Shown: one piece after another, positions 1-7,396 of the stretch | Numbering within the stretch: position 1 is the stretch's first letter | Layout: every line of letters begins with the position of its first letter | Origin: Magnetospirillum sp. | Lineage (GTDB): Bacteria > Pseudomonadota > Alphaproteobacteria > CACIAM-22H2 | Assembly: GCA_027532905.1 (NCBI GenBank) | Contig: JAPZUA010000004.1 | Location: forward strand, 23,501-87,500 | Direction: 5' to 3' | DNA length: 64,000 bases | Program-made: the position numbers and the translations under genes | Notes under the pieces: generated by a model | What the model was told of the DNA's origin: nothing | Databases searched by the model: none | Seen by the model: only the letters and a program-made list of their open reading frames with translations

Positions 1-655
1 GCGCGTGCAGTCGATCCCGGCGGTGTTCGCCTTCAAGGCGGGCCGCCCCGTCGATGCGTTTTTGGGCGCTTTGCCCGAAGGCGACATCCGCAAATTCGTG
101 AAGAAGCTTATGGGCGACAAGGGTCCGTCGCCGATCGAGCAAGCGCTCGAGCAGGCCAAAGAAGCGTTCGACGCGGGCGGCGCGGCTACGGCCGCCGCCC
201 TCTATGCGCAGATCCTGCAGCACGAACCCGGCAACGCCAAAGCCGTTGCGGGGCTCGTGAAGTGCCAGATCGCCGCGGGCGATCTCGACGCAGCAGCCGC
301 GATGCTGGCCGATCTGCCGCCCGAGCTTGCCAAAGACGCCGAAATCGCCGCCGCGAAAACGGCTCTCGATGTGGCGCGCCAAGGCGAAAAGGCCGGCGAC
401 GTGGCCCCGTTGCGCGCCAAGCTCGAGGCGAACCCCGCCGACCACGAAACACGTGTGGCCTTGGCGCTGGCGCTGTTCGCAGGCGGTGCGGCCGAAGAGG
501 CGATCGACCAGATGCTCGATCTCTACAAGCGCGACCGCAACTGGAACGACGGGGCCGCACGCGCCCAGCTCGTCAAATTTTTCGAGGCGCTTGGCAACAC
601 CCATCCGGCGACGATCCAGGGGCGCCGTCGCCTCTCGTCGCTGATGTTCGCTTGA
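1..655 (+). CDS. cnoX: Thioredoxin-fold/TPR chaperedoxin (CnoX/YbbN-like), 5' truncated by window
   Basis: The reading frame is open from the first bases, so the gene begins outside the window; the GTG at position 5 is an internal valine. The visible part starts in the last strands of a thioredoxin fold (QSIPAVFAF, then a [13 protein letters not shown] turn). It continues into alanine-rich helical repeats of TPR type, with [18 protein letters not shown] and later [20 protein letters not shown]. This domain order is that of CnoX/YbbN, a co-chaperone that holds unfolded or oxidised clients and hands them to chaperonins. The CXXC-type motif region lies outside the window, so redox activity cannot be judged. 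It is followed after 14 nt by the LON-domain gene on the same strand, which suggests an operon of four small genes. Family assignment is firm; the symbol is by similarity. Confidence 0.85.
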   Translation, partial: RVQSIPAVFAFKAGRPVDAFLGALPEGDIRKFVKKLMGDKGPSPIEQALEQAKEAFDAGGAATAAALYAQILQHEPGNAKAVAGLVKCQIAAGDLDAAAAMLADLPPELAKDAEIAAAKTALDVARQGEKAGDVAPLRAKLEANPADHETRVALALALFAGGAAEEAIDQMLDLYKRDRNWNDGAARAQLVKFFEALGNTHPATIQGRRRLSSLMFA

Positions 656-669
656 GCGCGGCTCGTTAA

Positions 670-1365
670 GTGGCCGTGACCCTCGCCCGCACCGGTCTTG
701 GCGACATGCCGGCCACATTGCCGATCTTTCCGCTGTCGGGCGTTCTGCTGCTGCCCCGCGGCCGCTTGCCGCTCAATGTTTTCGAACCGCGCTATTTGGC
801 GATGGTCGAAGACGCGCTTGCAAGCCACGACAAGCTCATCGGCATCATCCAGCCGACCGAAAAAGAGCCGAGCGGCCGGCCGCAAGCGCTCTATCCGATC
901 GGCTGTGCGGGCCGCCTCGTGAGCTGGTCGGAGACCGACGACGGCCGCTATCTGATCCAGCTTGCCGGCATTGCGCGCTTCGAACTCGGCGACGAGATCG
1001 CGACGATGCGCGGCTATCGGCGCGTCCGCCCGGATTTTTCGCGCTTCGAAGCCGATTTCCGCGAGCCCGAACGCGGCGGCTTCGACCGCAAGCGTTTGCT
1101 GGCGGGCCTCAAAGCCTATTTCGCGGCCGAGGGCCTCGAAGGCGATTGGGATTCGATCAGCCAAGCGCCCGACGAACGCATCGTCAGCACGCTCGCGATG
1201 CTGTGCCCGTTTACGGCCGAGGAAAAACAAAGCCTGCTCGAATGCACGACTTTGGCCGAGCGCGCCAAGGCGATGACGGGCTTCTGCGAAGCGCGTGCGG
1301 CAGCGGCGGCCTCGGGCTCAAGCGACCCGTCGGGCGGCAAGCCGCCCGGCAGCAAACTGCACTGA
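670..1365 (+). CDS. LON peptidase N-terminal substrate-binding domain protein
   Basis: This 231-aa protein starts at GTG 670. It carries the LON substrate-binding fold without the AAA+ or protease domains of Lon. The signature is the N-terminal stretch [30 protein letters not shown] (about residues 19-48), followed by the IGIIQP and GCAGRL strands. The C-terminal half (about 110-200) is helical, and the tail is rich in Ala, Ser and Gly. Stand-alone LON-N proteins are common in alphaproteobacteria; their role is unsettled, and binding of unfolded peptides is a plausible inference. A second possible start is the ATG at 706 (MPATLPIF), which would remove 12 residues. It lies between the chaperedoxin and Trm112 genes, on the same strand with short gaps. 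Confidence 0.85.
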   Translation: MAVTLARTGLGDMPATLPIFPLSGVLLLPRGRLPLNVFEPRYLAMVEDALASHDKLIGIIQPTEKEPSGRPQALYPIGCAGRLVSWSETDDGRYLIQLAGIARFELGDEIATMRGYRRVRPDFSRFEADFREPERGGFDRKRLLAGLKAYFAAEGLEGDWDSISQAPDERIVSTLAMLCPFTAEEKQSLLECTTLAERAKAMTGFCEARAAAAASGSSDPSGGKPPGSKLH

Positions 1366-1379
1366 GGAGCCCCCAAACC

Positions 1380-1583
1380 ATGCCCGGCACCAATGCGGTC
1401 GATCCCAAACTGCTCGAAATCCTCGTCTGCCCCGTGACCAAGGGCACGCTGCGCTACGATGCGGATGCGGGCGAGCTTGTCAGCGAAGCGGCGGGGCTTG
1501 CCTATCCGATCCGCGACGGCATTCCGATCATGCTCGTGGACGAAGCGCGCCGCATCGATTCGGCACGCGGCAGCCCGTTGTAG
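1380..1583 (+). CDS. Trm112-like (UPF0434/YcaR) small protein
   Basis: A 67-aa protein beginning [18 protein letters not shown]. The core [14 protein letters not shown], then [15 protein letters not shown], is the Trm112/YcaR family signature. Eukaryotic Trm112 activates several methyltransferases; the role of the short bacterial relatives is not established. Only one cysteine of the usual zinc-ribbon set is kept (ILVCP), which is normal for bacterial members. The ATG at 1380 follows a GAGGAG Shine-Dalgarno at about 1362-1367 that overlaps the end of the LON-domain gene, so the two genes are probably co-transcribed. Confidence 0.88.
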   Translation: MPGTNAVDPKLLEILVCPVTKGTLRYDADAGELVSEAAGLAYPIRDGIPIMLVDEARRIDSARGSPL

Positions 1584-1611
1584 TGCGCCCCGTTCCGACA
1601 AGAGAGGCGTT

Positions 1612-1998
1612 TTGAGTTTTTCGGTCCAACATCGCCCGCTCGAAATTCGGCTCAAGAAAGCCGACAAGCGCCTCGAGATCGACTACGACGACGGCAAGCG
1701 CTTTTCGCTGCCCGCCGAATTGCTGCGCGTGGAAAGCCCGTCGGCCGAAGTGATGGGCCACGGGCCGGGCCAGAAGCAGATCGTGGCGGGCCGGGCGGAA
1801 GTGGGCATTCTCGGACTCGAGCAGGTCGGCAACTACGCGATCCGCATCAAGTTCGACGATCTGCACGACACCGGCATTTTCTCGTGGGACTATCTCTACG
1901 AGCTCGGCACGAACCAAGAGCGGCTCTATGTCGAATATCTCGCGGCCCTTGCTGCCAAGGGCCTCAGCCGCAATCCGCGCGCGAAGAAAGCGACGTAA
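1612..1998 (+). CDS. DUF971 (gamma-butyrobetaine hydroxylase-like N-terminal) domain protein
   Basis: A 128-aa protein read from TTG 1612 (LSFSVQHRPLEIRLKK). I chose this start because AGAGAGG lies at about 1601-1607, 4-5 nt upstream, and because the family fold begins here; the open frame runs further up into the Trm112 gene with no conserved sequence. The DUF971 signature is visible in FSLPAELLRVESPSAEV near the start, then NYAIRIKFDDLHDTGIFSWDYLYELG near residues 75-100. The domain also forms the N-terminus of gamma-butyrobetaine hydroxylases and occurs alone in bacteria, sometimes linked to Fe-S protein assembly. It is the last gene of the plus-strand cluster; the next gene, a histidine kinase, converges on it with a 13-nt gap. 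Confidence 0.85.
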   Translation: MSFSVQHRPLEIRLKKADKRLEIDYDDGKRFSLPAELLRVESPSAEVMGHGPGQKQIVAGRAEVGILGLEQVGNYAIRIKFDDLHDTGIFSWDYLYELGTNQERLYVEYLAALAAKGLSRNPRAKKAT

Positions 1999-2011
1999 AG
2001 CGTCGCTTCGC

Positions 2012-3352
2012 TCAAGCCGGCGCAGGCAGCCGAAGCACGACCTTTAGCCCGCCCAATTCCGAAGTTTCAAGCGCCACGCTGCCCTTGTAGAAAGCAACGA
2101 GCTCGTCGGTGATCGCCAGGCCGAAGCCGGTACCGGGCATCGCTTCGTCGAGCCGTGCACCACGCCGCAAGACCTCGGCGCGCGCTTCGGGCGCAATGCC
2201 CGGCCCGTCGTCTTCGACGACGCATTGCAGCTGCGGACCGCTGCGCGTCAACGACAGTCGAACATCGCGCTTCGCCCATTTGAGCGCGTTGTCGAGCACG
2301 TTGCCGACGATGTCGGACAGGTCGTCGGGACTTCCGGCGAAAGTCAAATCGGCACCGCGAAGCAACGTGCGAATCGTCCGGTCGCGATGCACGCGGCCCA
2401 GCGCATCCGCCAGGCGCAGAACGACCGTACGCGCATCGGTCTGCAGGCCGCTTTGCGCGCTCGCCGCACCCGCGCGCGCGCGCGCAAGATGGCGTTCGAT
2501 ATGGCCCTGCATCGCGGCACTTTGGACGCGCACGATTTCGGCCGAGGGCGGCGCGCCGCCGTCGGCTTCGTTGCGCAGCACTGCCAGAGGCGTCTTCAAC
2601 GCATGCGCAAGATTGTCGGCTTCCGCGCGTGCGCGTTCGACCAGATTGCGATTGCGCGCAATCACATCTTTGAGGTCGGCCACGAGCGGTGCGACTTCGC
2701 GCGGCCAGACCTCGTCGAGTGCAGCTTCGCGTCCGCGTTTCAATTCCAAAACCGCCGCCCGCAGCCGCCGCAGCGGCGCGAGGCCGAAATGGATCTGCAA
2801 CACGACCGCCAGTGCCAGCCCTGCGCCAAGGGCTGCGAGCGAAAACGCCAGCGCCGTCCGGAAAGAGGCAAGCGCTTGCGCCAGTTCATTTTCGTCCGAA
2901 GCGACCACAAGCCGCACCGGCCGCTCGAGGCCTTCCAAGCCGACGCTGCGCTCGACCGCAATCAGCGTCTGGCCGTCGGGTCCCGCAAGACGATGGCGGT
3001 GGATTTCCCCAGGCTTCAGTTCGTCCGGTGGATTCGGCAACGTGAAATCCCACAAAGAACGGGACCGCAGCATCGGCCGACCGGCAACCTCGATCTGCCA
3101 ATAGCGTCCGGAATAGGGACGGTCGTAGAGGCTGTCAGGCAGTGCACGCGAGAGACGAACCGTGCCGTCGGGCACGGCCTCGATCGCTGCGACGACATGG
3201 TCCATGTCGTCGATCAGGTGCGACTCGAGGATCGACGCTGCCTGCCCACGAAAGATCTCGACGAGGCCGAAACCCGCCCCGACGAGCGCTGCGCACAGCC
3301 ACAGCAGTGCGGCGGCGGCAAGACGGCGCTGGATCGACCCCGCCTTGTTCAC
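2012..3352 (-). CDS. Two-component sensor histidine kinase (PhoQ-like topology)
   Basis: A 446-aa membrane kinase. A first transmembrane helix lies at about residues 11-31. A periplasmic sensor domain of about 135 residues follows, then a second helix at about 166-190 and a HAMP-like linker. The dimerisation/phosphoacceptor helix contains NLAHALKTPLAVL with His250. The ATPase domain shows the N box (NVLDNALKWA), the G1 box (VEDDGPGIAP) and the G2 region (GTGFGLAI). The H-box wording and domain sizes resemble PhoQ-type kinases, but no acidic Mg-binding patch can be claimed from sequence alone. Its ATG overlaps the stop of the response regulator by 4 nt, so the pair is translationally coupled. 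The stimulus is unknown; linkage to PepSY proteins suggests envelope stress, metal or peptide sensing (inference). Confidence 0.93.
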   Translation of the reverse strand: MNKAGSIQRRLAAAALLWLCAALVGAGFGLVEIFRGQAASILESHLIDDMDHVVAAIEAVPDGTVRLSRALPDSLYDRPYSGRYWQIEVAGRPMLRSRSLWDFTLPNPPDELKPGEIHRHRLAGPDGQTLIAVERSVGLEGLERPVRLVVASDENELAQALASFRTALAFSLAALGAGLALAVVLQIHFGLAPLRRLRAAVLELKRGREAALDEVWPREVAPLVADLKDVIARNRNLVERARAEADNLAHALKTPLAVLRNEADGGAPPSAEIVRVQSAAMQGHIERHLARARAGAASAQSGLQTDARTVVLRLADALGRVHRDRTIRTLLRGADLTFAGSPDDLSDIVGNVLDNALKWAKRDVRLSLTRSGPQLQCVVEDDGPGIAPEARAEVLRRGARLDEAMPGTGFGLAITDELVAFYKGSVALETSELGGLKVVLRLPAPA

Positions 3353-4023
3353 GAGGCACCTTCCGGCGGCGCGCGCAGCCGATATCCGCGCCCGCGCACC
3401 GTCTCGATCGCATCGACGCCGAGCTTGCGCCGCAGGCGCCCCACGAACACTTCGATCGTGTTGCTGTCGCGGTCGAAATCCTGCGCGTAGATATGTTCAG
3501 TCAGTTCGGTGCGCGAGACAACGGCCCCCGGACGATGCATCAAATACGCAAGGGTTTTGTATTCCTGCGCCGTCAACGCGACCGGCATGCCGTCCACATC
3601 GACGCGCCCGCTGCGCGTGTCGAGACGGATCGGTCCGCAGCTCATTTCGGCGCTCGCCAAGCCCGCCGCGCGCCGGACGACCGCACGCAGCCGCGCAAGC
3701 AGCTCGTCCATGTGGAAAGGTTTGGCAAGATAGTCGTCGGCGCCCGCATCGATCCCCTCGACCTTTTCGGTCCAGCCTGCGCGCGCCGTGAGGATGACCA
3801 CGGGGATGCGGTTTCCGGCCCGCCGCCATTGCCGCAGCACCGTCAGACCGTCGATCTTCGGCAGGCCGAGATCAAGGATCGCTGCGTCGAACGGTTCGGT
3901 CGCACCCAAAAACGCCGCTTCCTCGCCGTCGGCCGCACAGTCCACGGCATAGCCGGCGGCCTTGAGGGAGGCTGCGACCTGTGTTGAGAGAGTGGGGTCG
4001 TCTTCGACGACAAGAATGCGCAT
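3349..4023 (-). CDS. OmpR/PhoB-family response regulator
   Basis: A 224-aa regulator starting MRILVVEDDPTLSTQV. The receiver domain spans residues 1-115, with acidic residues at 8-9, phospho-acceptor Asp51 (AILDLGLP), a conserved Thr in VILTAR and the Lys of LAKPFH. A winged-helix DNA-binding domain (about 128-220) has the family's ALTAQEYKTLAYLM and DSNTIEVFVGRLRRKLG segments. An upstream in-frame extension exists, but the receiver begins exactly at this ATG. It overlaps the kinase by 4 nt and follows a PepSY gene after 19 nt, so the order PepSY-regulator-kinase forms one operon. A direct repeat with 11-nt spacing upstream of the operon (4370-4388) is a plausible target for autoregulation. 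Confidence 0.94.
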   Translation of the reverse strand: MRILVVEDDPTLSTQVAASLKAAGYAVDCAADGEEAAFLGATEPFDAAILDLGLPKIDGLTVLRQWRRAGNRIPVVILTARAGWTEKVEGIDAGADDYLAKPFHMDELLARLRAVVRRAAGLASAEMSCGPIRLDTRSGRVDVDGMPVALTAQEYKTLAYLMHRPGAVVSRTELTEHIYAQDFDRDSNTIEVFVGRLRRKLGVDAIETVRGRGYRLRAPPEGAS

Positions 4024-4042
4024 GGGTGGAAGCGTACTCCGA

Positions 4043-4345
4043 TCAGCGGGCGAGGCGTTCGAGCGTTCGGGCGTCGTAGTACAGCTTGCGGCGATTGCCG
4101 TCGGGCGCAAGCAGCTTGATCTCGTAGACGTAGCTCCCGCCTTTGCGCTCAAGCTCGACATCGACAACCCGGCCCGGCGCGTCGCGCGCGACGGCTGCAA
4201 GCAGCTTGTCGAGCCCCACAATCTCGCCGGCTTCGCGCGCCCGGCGCGCACGCTCGTGGTCTCCGTCGGCAAAGGCGGGGACTGCCGACGCAAGCAACGC
4301 GACCATCGCCATCAATGCAAGCAACCTGCAAAACATCGAATTCAT
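4043..4345 (-). CDS. Secreted PepSY domain protein
   Basis: A 100-aa protein with an N-terminal signal peptide (hydrophobic LLALMAMVALLASAVPAFA, likely cut after AFA). A single PepSY unit follows, visible as LDKLLAAVARDAPGRVVDVELERKGGS and YVYEIKLLAPDGNRRKLYYDARTLE. PepSY domains are periplasmic and are proposed to bind peptides or inhibit proteases; some occur next to metal- or stress-responsive two-component systems. It is the first gene of the PepSY-regulator-kinase operon, 19 nt ahead of the regulator. I chose the ATG at 4345 because the signal peptide begins there. It faces a second PepSY gene across a 129-bp divergent promoter region. Confidence 0.85.
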   Translation of the reverse strand: MNSMFCRLLALMAMVALLASAVPAFADGDHERARRAREAGEIVGLDKLLAAVARDAPGRVVDVELERKGGSYVYEIKLLAPDGNRRKLYYDARTLERLAR

Positions 4346-4369
4346 CCTTGCATATTGCAGTCCCGAATC

Positions 4370-4406
4370 TGAACGGCAGATGAACGGCGCACTCACGCCC
4401 CGTTCA
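4370..4406. promoter_or_regulatory. Candidate OmpR-family operator between divergent PepSY genes
   Basis: TGAACGGC occurs at 4370-4377 and again at 4381-4388, a direct repeat with a start-to-start distance of exactly 11 nt. A third, inverted copy (CCGTTCA) ends at 4406. Direct repeats one helical turn apart are the usual binding pattern for OmpR/PhoB-family regulators, and such a regulator is encoded in the adjacent operon. The site lies in the only non-coding stretch between the two divergent PepSY genes. Function is inferred, not shown. Confidence 0.5.
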
Positions 4407-4474
4407 GTCGCAAGCGCGCATATTCGCGTCGTTCCCCGGCATTCCGCCGGGCGAATAGACCGGAGATCGCCGCC

Positions 4475-4798
4475 ATGAAAACAAGTTTTGCCTTTGGACT
4501 CGTCGCTTTGTCGCTGCTCGCCGCACCTTCTTTCGCATCGGAGCGGGAGCGCAGCGCGCCCGCCGCCGCCCCGAAGCTCACGCTGGGCGAGGTCGATCCC
4601 CGAGTCCGCGAAAACGGCTACTTGGCCGTTCGCAGCATCGAACTGAAACGCGACGGCAGCTACGAAGTGAAGGCGATCGACGCCGAAAATCGTCGCACCT
4701 CGATCCGCGTGGACGGCAACACAGGTGCGTTTTCCCCCGACGACGATGGGCGCCGGTCGGGTACGCGCGAGCGCCGCGACGGCGGCGATCGCCGTTGA
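4475..4798 (+). CDS. Secreted PepSY domain protein, divergent copy
   Basis: A 107-aa protein with a signal peptide (MKTSFAFGLVALSLLAAPSFASE, likely cut after FAS). A PepSY-like unit follows: PRVRENGYLAVRSIELKRDGSYEVKAIDAENRRTSIRVDGNTG. The C-terminus is a charged tail (DDDGRRSGTRERRDGGDRR). It starts at ATG 4475 with CGGAG upstream. It faces the PepSY-regulator-kinase operon and probably shares its control region. The two PepSY proteins differ in sequence, so they do not look like a recent duplication. The tail after residue 90 is poorly structured and very basic; what it binds is unknown. Confidence 0.8.
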   Translation: MKTSFAFGLVALSLLAAPSFASERERSAPAAAPKLTLGEVDPRVRENGYLAVRSIELKRDGSYEVKAIDAENRRTSIRVDGNTGAFSPDDDGRRSGTRERRDGGDRR

Positions 4799-5014
4799 GC
4801 CTTCAGCCCCGGCGCCGGGTTGACCGGCGCCGGGACCAACCGCCACGCTCGGGAGTACCGCCCATGTTTGCAACGCCCCAATCTGCCGTGCCCGGCAATC
4901 TTGCCCGTCTCTTCCACTGGATCATGGCCGCCATGATCCTCGGTCTCTTCGCGCTCGGCAGTGCGCTCGAAGAGTTCCCGCGCGGATCGGCGCGCGATTT
5001 CGGCATGATGCTGC

Positions 5015-5165
5015 GTGACTCCTCCCCGTCCCGAAATACGGGGCTTCGGTTCGCACTTCGCGCGAAAGACCGCTGACGCGGCCCTTCGGCTCACGCCGCA
5101 ACCTTCTTGAGGCTTGCGCCTATTGGTTTCTGCTTCGCAGACCGCCTATTGGCGAGGTCTCCACA
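5015..5165 (-). ncRNA. Predicted right-end guide RNA (omega RNA) of the TnpB element
   Basis: In known TnpB elements the guide RNA is transcribed from the 3' end of tnpB through the right end, and its last bases are host DNA just outside the element. Here that scaffold would cover the end of tnpB and 5015-5090, which contains GC-rich inverted repeats. The guide would begin at 5014 and read GCAGCATCATGCCGAAATCG on the minus strand, which is cytochrome b561 sequence. The 5' limit given is a guess; only the right-end boundary rests on the rebuilt target gene. Confidence 0.5.
5024..5043. repeat. Right-end subterminal hairpin of the TnpB element
   Basis: CCCCGT at 5024-5029 pairs with ACGGGG at 5038-5043 around an 8-nt loop, about 9 bp inside the element boundary at 5015. 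It is shorter than the left-end hairpin. It would also lie within the 3' part of the predicted guide-RNA scaffold. Confidence 0.55.
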
Positions 5166-6371
5166 GACTGCCAGCGGAAGTCCTCCGCCAGTGGTTTCGT
5201 TGACATACGCGGCAAGGCCGCGCTTGAGAACAACATTCGCCGCATTCACATCGGCATGCGCCTCGAAGCCACACGCAACGCAGCGGAAATCTGCCTGCGA
5301 CAGCCTCGAGGCTGTATCGACGTGATCGCATTCCGAGCAGGTCTGCGACGTGAAACGCGGATCGACTTCGACTACTCGGCATCCATGCCATTCGGCCTTG
5401 TAGCCGAGCTGGCGCCGAAACTCACCCCATCCTTTGTCGAGGATGGCGCGGTTGAGGCCGGATTTCTGAGCGACATTCCGTCCTGGCTCTGCTGCAGTTC
5501 CCGCAGCAGAGGCCGTCATTTTCACTACATCAAGCTTTTCGAGGACGATCAGGCCGTGGCTCTTGGCAATCCGATGCGTCAACTTGTGCAGCATGTCCTT
5601 GCGTCGACGCGCCATACGCGCCTTGTGCCCCGCAATTCGTTGAATCGCCTTGCGGCGGTTATTCGAACCGCGCTTCTTGCGCGATAGAGATTTCTGCAGA
5701 CGGCGCAAGCGCAACTGCTCACGCGGACCTTCGGTCGTTTGGCCATGGGCTTCACCCGTCGAGAAAACGAACGGGGAGGCCACGCCGCGATCGATGCCGA
5801 TGGCTGTCGCCAGCGGATCTTGCGCGGAGCGTTGCGACGCCGGCTTGACCTGTCTTTCGACCGAAAACGACGCGTACCAGGCTGCGCCATCGCGCGAAAT
5901 TGTGAGATTTTTGATTTTTCCGCAAAGCGGACGGTGAAGACGGATCGCGAGAGCGCCGAAGTCTTTTCTAGTTTTGCCGAATTTCGGCGCGATCAGCGCT
6001 GGCGACGTCACGTTGACATGAAATTGCTTGGGATCAGGGAAGCGGAAGCTCTCGGCTCTGCCGCGGCGGCGGTAGCGCGGATAGCCGGCCCGGCCGTCGA
6101 AGAAATTCGCGAAAGCGCGATCAAGGTCGCGCAGCGCCGACTGCAGACAGTGGGAAGGGATGTCGTTGAGCCAAGGCGCTTCGGCTTTTAGAGCGGGTAG
6201 CTCATTCACTTGCGGGACATAGCCAATGGCGCGGCCGCGCCGACTGAAACGCTCGCGCTGTTCGAGTGCCAGATTGTAGACGAAGCGGCACGCACCGACG
6301 ATCTGCCGGAAGAACGCTTCCTGGGCAGGCGTTGGGTAGATGCGGTAGCGATAGGCTTGGCGGCGGAGCAT
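5091..6371 (-). CDS. tnpB: TnpB RNA-guided endonuclease
   Basis: A full-length 426-aa TnpB. The N-terminal region begins MLRRQAYRYRIYPTPAQEAF and continues to the VYNLALEQRE motif. The RuvC catalytic residues are all present: Asp194 in IGIDRG, Glu278 in IVLEKLDV and Asp374 in AHADVNAA. A zinc finger lies between the last two, with Cys345/Cys348 (TCSEC) and Cys364/Cys367 (CVAC). TnpB uses an RNA made from the element's right end to cut DNA next to a short TAM and so helps to keep the element at its site; it is the ancestor-type relative of Cas12. The AT-rich stretch upstream (about 6372-6440) contrasts with the GC-rich surroundings and contains TATTAT-like promoter sequence. With no frameshift and an intact active site, the protein is probably functional. 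Confidence 0.95.
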   Translation of the reverse strand: MLRRQAYRYRIYPTPAQEAFFRQIVGACRFVYNLALEQRERFSRRGRAIGYVPQVNELPALKAEAPWLNDIPSHCLQSALRDLDRAFANFFDGRAGYPRYRRRGRAESFRFPDPKQFHVNVTSPALIAPKFGKTRKDFGALAIRLHRPLCGKIKNLTISRDGAAWYASFSVERQVKPASQRSAQDPLATAIGIDRGVASPFVFSTGEAHGQTTEGPREQLRLRRLQKSLSRKKRGSNNRRKAIQRIAGHKARMARRRKDMLHKLTHRIAKSHGLIVLEKLDVVKMTASAAGTAAEPGRNVAQKSGLNRAILDKGWGEFRRQLGYKAEWHGCRVVEVDPRFTSQTCSECDHVDTASRLSQADFRCVACGFEAHADVNAANVVLKRGLAAYVNETTGGGLPLAVCGDLANRRSAKQKPIGASLKKVAA

Positions 6372-6464
6372 GAGGCAATTTATAATACTTTAAGATGAAT
6401 TGTTAAGTATAATTTTTTAAATTAGGTTGTTAATTTCAACGGCAAGCCGATATGGTTACGCGTC

Positions 6465-6496
6465 CGCAAACTCCGCCCTAAAGGACGGAGTTTGCG
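6465..6496. repeat. Left-end subterminal hairpin of the TnpB element
   Basis: The arm CGCAAACTCCG at 6465-6475 is perfectly complementary to 6486-6496, with a 10-nt loop, 15 bp inside the element boundary at 6511. Subterminal hairpins are the TnpA recognition structures in IS200/IS605 elements. Sequence and position fit that role; TnpA binding is inferred. Confidence 0.7.
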
Positions 6497-6900
6497 CGGT
6501 CGAAAGAGAGGATCAATCCTTCGGTCTGCTCTTCGTGGCCCTACTGTTGGTACGCCTCGGCGTGCGGCCTACCGCGGCCACGACTGGGTCGGCCTTCGGC
6601 CGCTGGAGTGCGCGCGCGATGCATGCGGCCCTTTATGCGCTGATGTTTGCAACGCCGCTTGCCGGGCTCGGCAATCAATGGGCGCGCGGTCGCGCATCGG
6701 ACTTCTTCGGTATGGTGATGCTGCCCTCGCCTTTGGCGCCCGACCGGGCGCTGGCCAAGATGTTTGGCGAAATCCACGAAACGGCAGCTTCGGCGATCCT
6801 CGTACTCGCCGGCATCCATGCGCTTGCGGCACTCTGGCATCACTTCGTGCGCCGCGACGACGTGCTGCGCAATATGCTGCCAGGCAACGGGCGCAGCTGA

Positions 6901-7396
6901 GCCCACGCGACGGCGCCGGGCAAGCGAGCCCTTGCTTCTCGCCCGGTACCGTCCGCGTCGGTTGCGCAATCGAATGCGCAGCAAGAAAACTTCGTACCTG
7001 GATCTTTTAAAGATAAAAGCTATTTTTCAATAAAAAGAAAATTAGCTTAGTTCTTGAAATATACTCGTCTTTATGCTCGAATCATCCATCGCCGTCGGGG
7101 TCGTACCCGGCTTCGTGCGCTGTTTGATAAGTGAAGAAATACGAACCGGAACGCAGACGCATCGCGTTTGCCCCCGCAACAGGTAACCATGAATCGTCAT
7201 TGTGGTTACATGCGAGGAATATCAATGCTTTAAACCGGAGACGGTCGCGGTTTGTCGCGTTTGGTAACCTATTTCGAGCGCTGCACCTGTTGCGTTGCGG
7301 CAAGTTTGTTGCCTCGCGGCCTCGAGCCACCTATGTTCCCGCACCCGGCCTTGCCCCCCGCCCGTGCCGGGTTTTGCTCCAACCGCTGCAGGCGCC
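6901..7396. other. Intergenic region before lepA, with an AT-rich stem-loop
   Basis: No convincing gene. About 6990-7080 is strikingly AT-rich for this genome and contains an imperfect inverted repeat: AAGCTATTTTTC at 7017-7028 against 7037-7048, with one mismatch and an 8-nt loop. It could be a terminator for the b561 locus or a promoter region for lepA. Just after the b561 stop, CCGGGC and GCCCGG arms (about 6917-6942) form another possible hairpin. Short open frames here show no family features. Confidence 0.5.

Larger units (their letters stand above)
5015..6511 (-). mobile_element. IS200/IS605-group element carrying only tnpB (IS1341-type)
   Basis: The limits were set by rebuilding the interrupted cytochrome b561 frame: bases up to 5014 and from 6512 give an uninterrupted gene, leaving a 1,497-bp element. 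There is no target duplication, as expected for single-strand transposition by this group. Reading the minus strand, the bases next to the left end (6512 upward) are TTGAT, the target/TAM known for ISDra2-like elements. Both ends carry hairpins instead of terminal inverted repeats: 6465-6496 (11-bp stem) and 5024-5043 (6-bp stem). No tnpA is present, so movement would need a TnpA supplied elsewhere. Confidence 0.88.
4864..6900 (+). pseudogene. Cytochrome b561 gene interrupted by an IS200/IS605-type insertion
   Basis: The 5' part (4864-5014) encodes MFATPQSAVP...GSARDFGMML plus the first base of codon 51. The 3' part (6512-6900) supplies the other two bases and runs to the stop, through QSFGLLFVALLLVRLGVRP. 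Joining 5014 to 6512 restores one 179-aa frame, a normal length for the cytochrome b561 family (four-helix, di-heme inner-membrane electron carriers). His18 (LFHW) and the restored His51 are expected heme ligands, together with histidines in MHAALY and AGIHALAALWHH. The insertion falls inside the His51 codon. A downstream frame opens within the element (6427) but lacks the first helix and ligands, so the gene is most likely null. No other b561 gene is visible in this window. Confidence 0.9.

Noticed and set aside
6427..6511. ATG 6427 as the start of a shorter functional b561
   Set aside because: The first codons are element DNA (left-end hairpin); the first helix and two heme-ligand positions of b561 would be missing.
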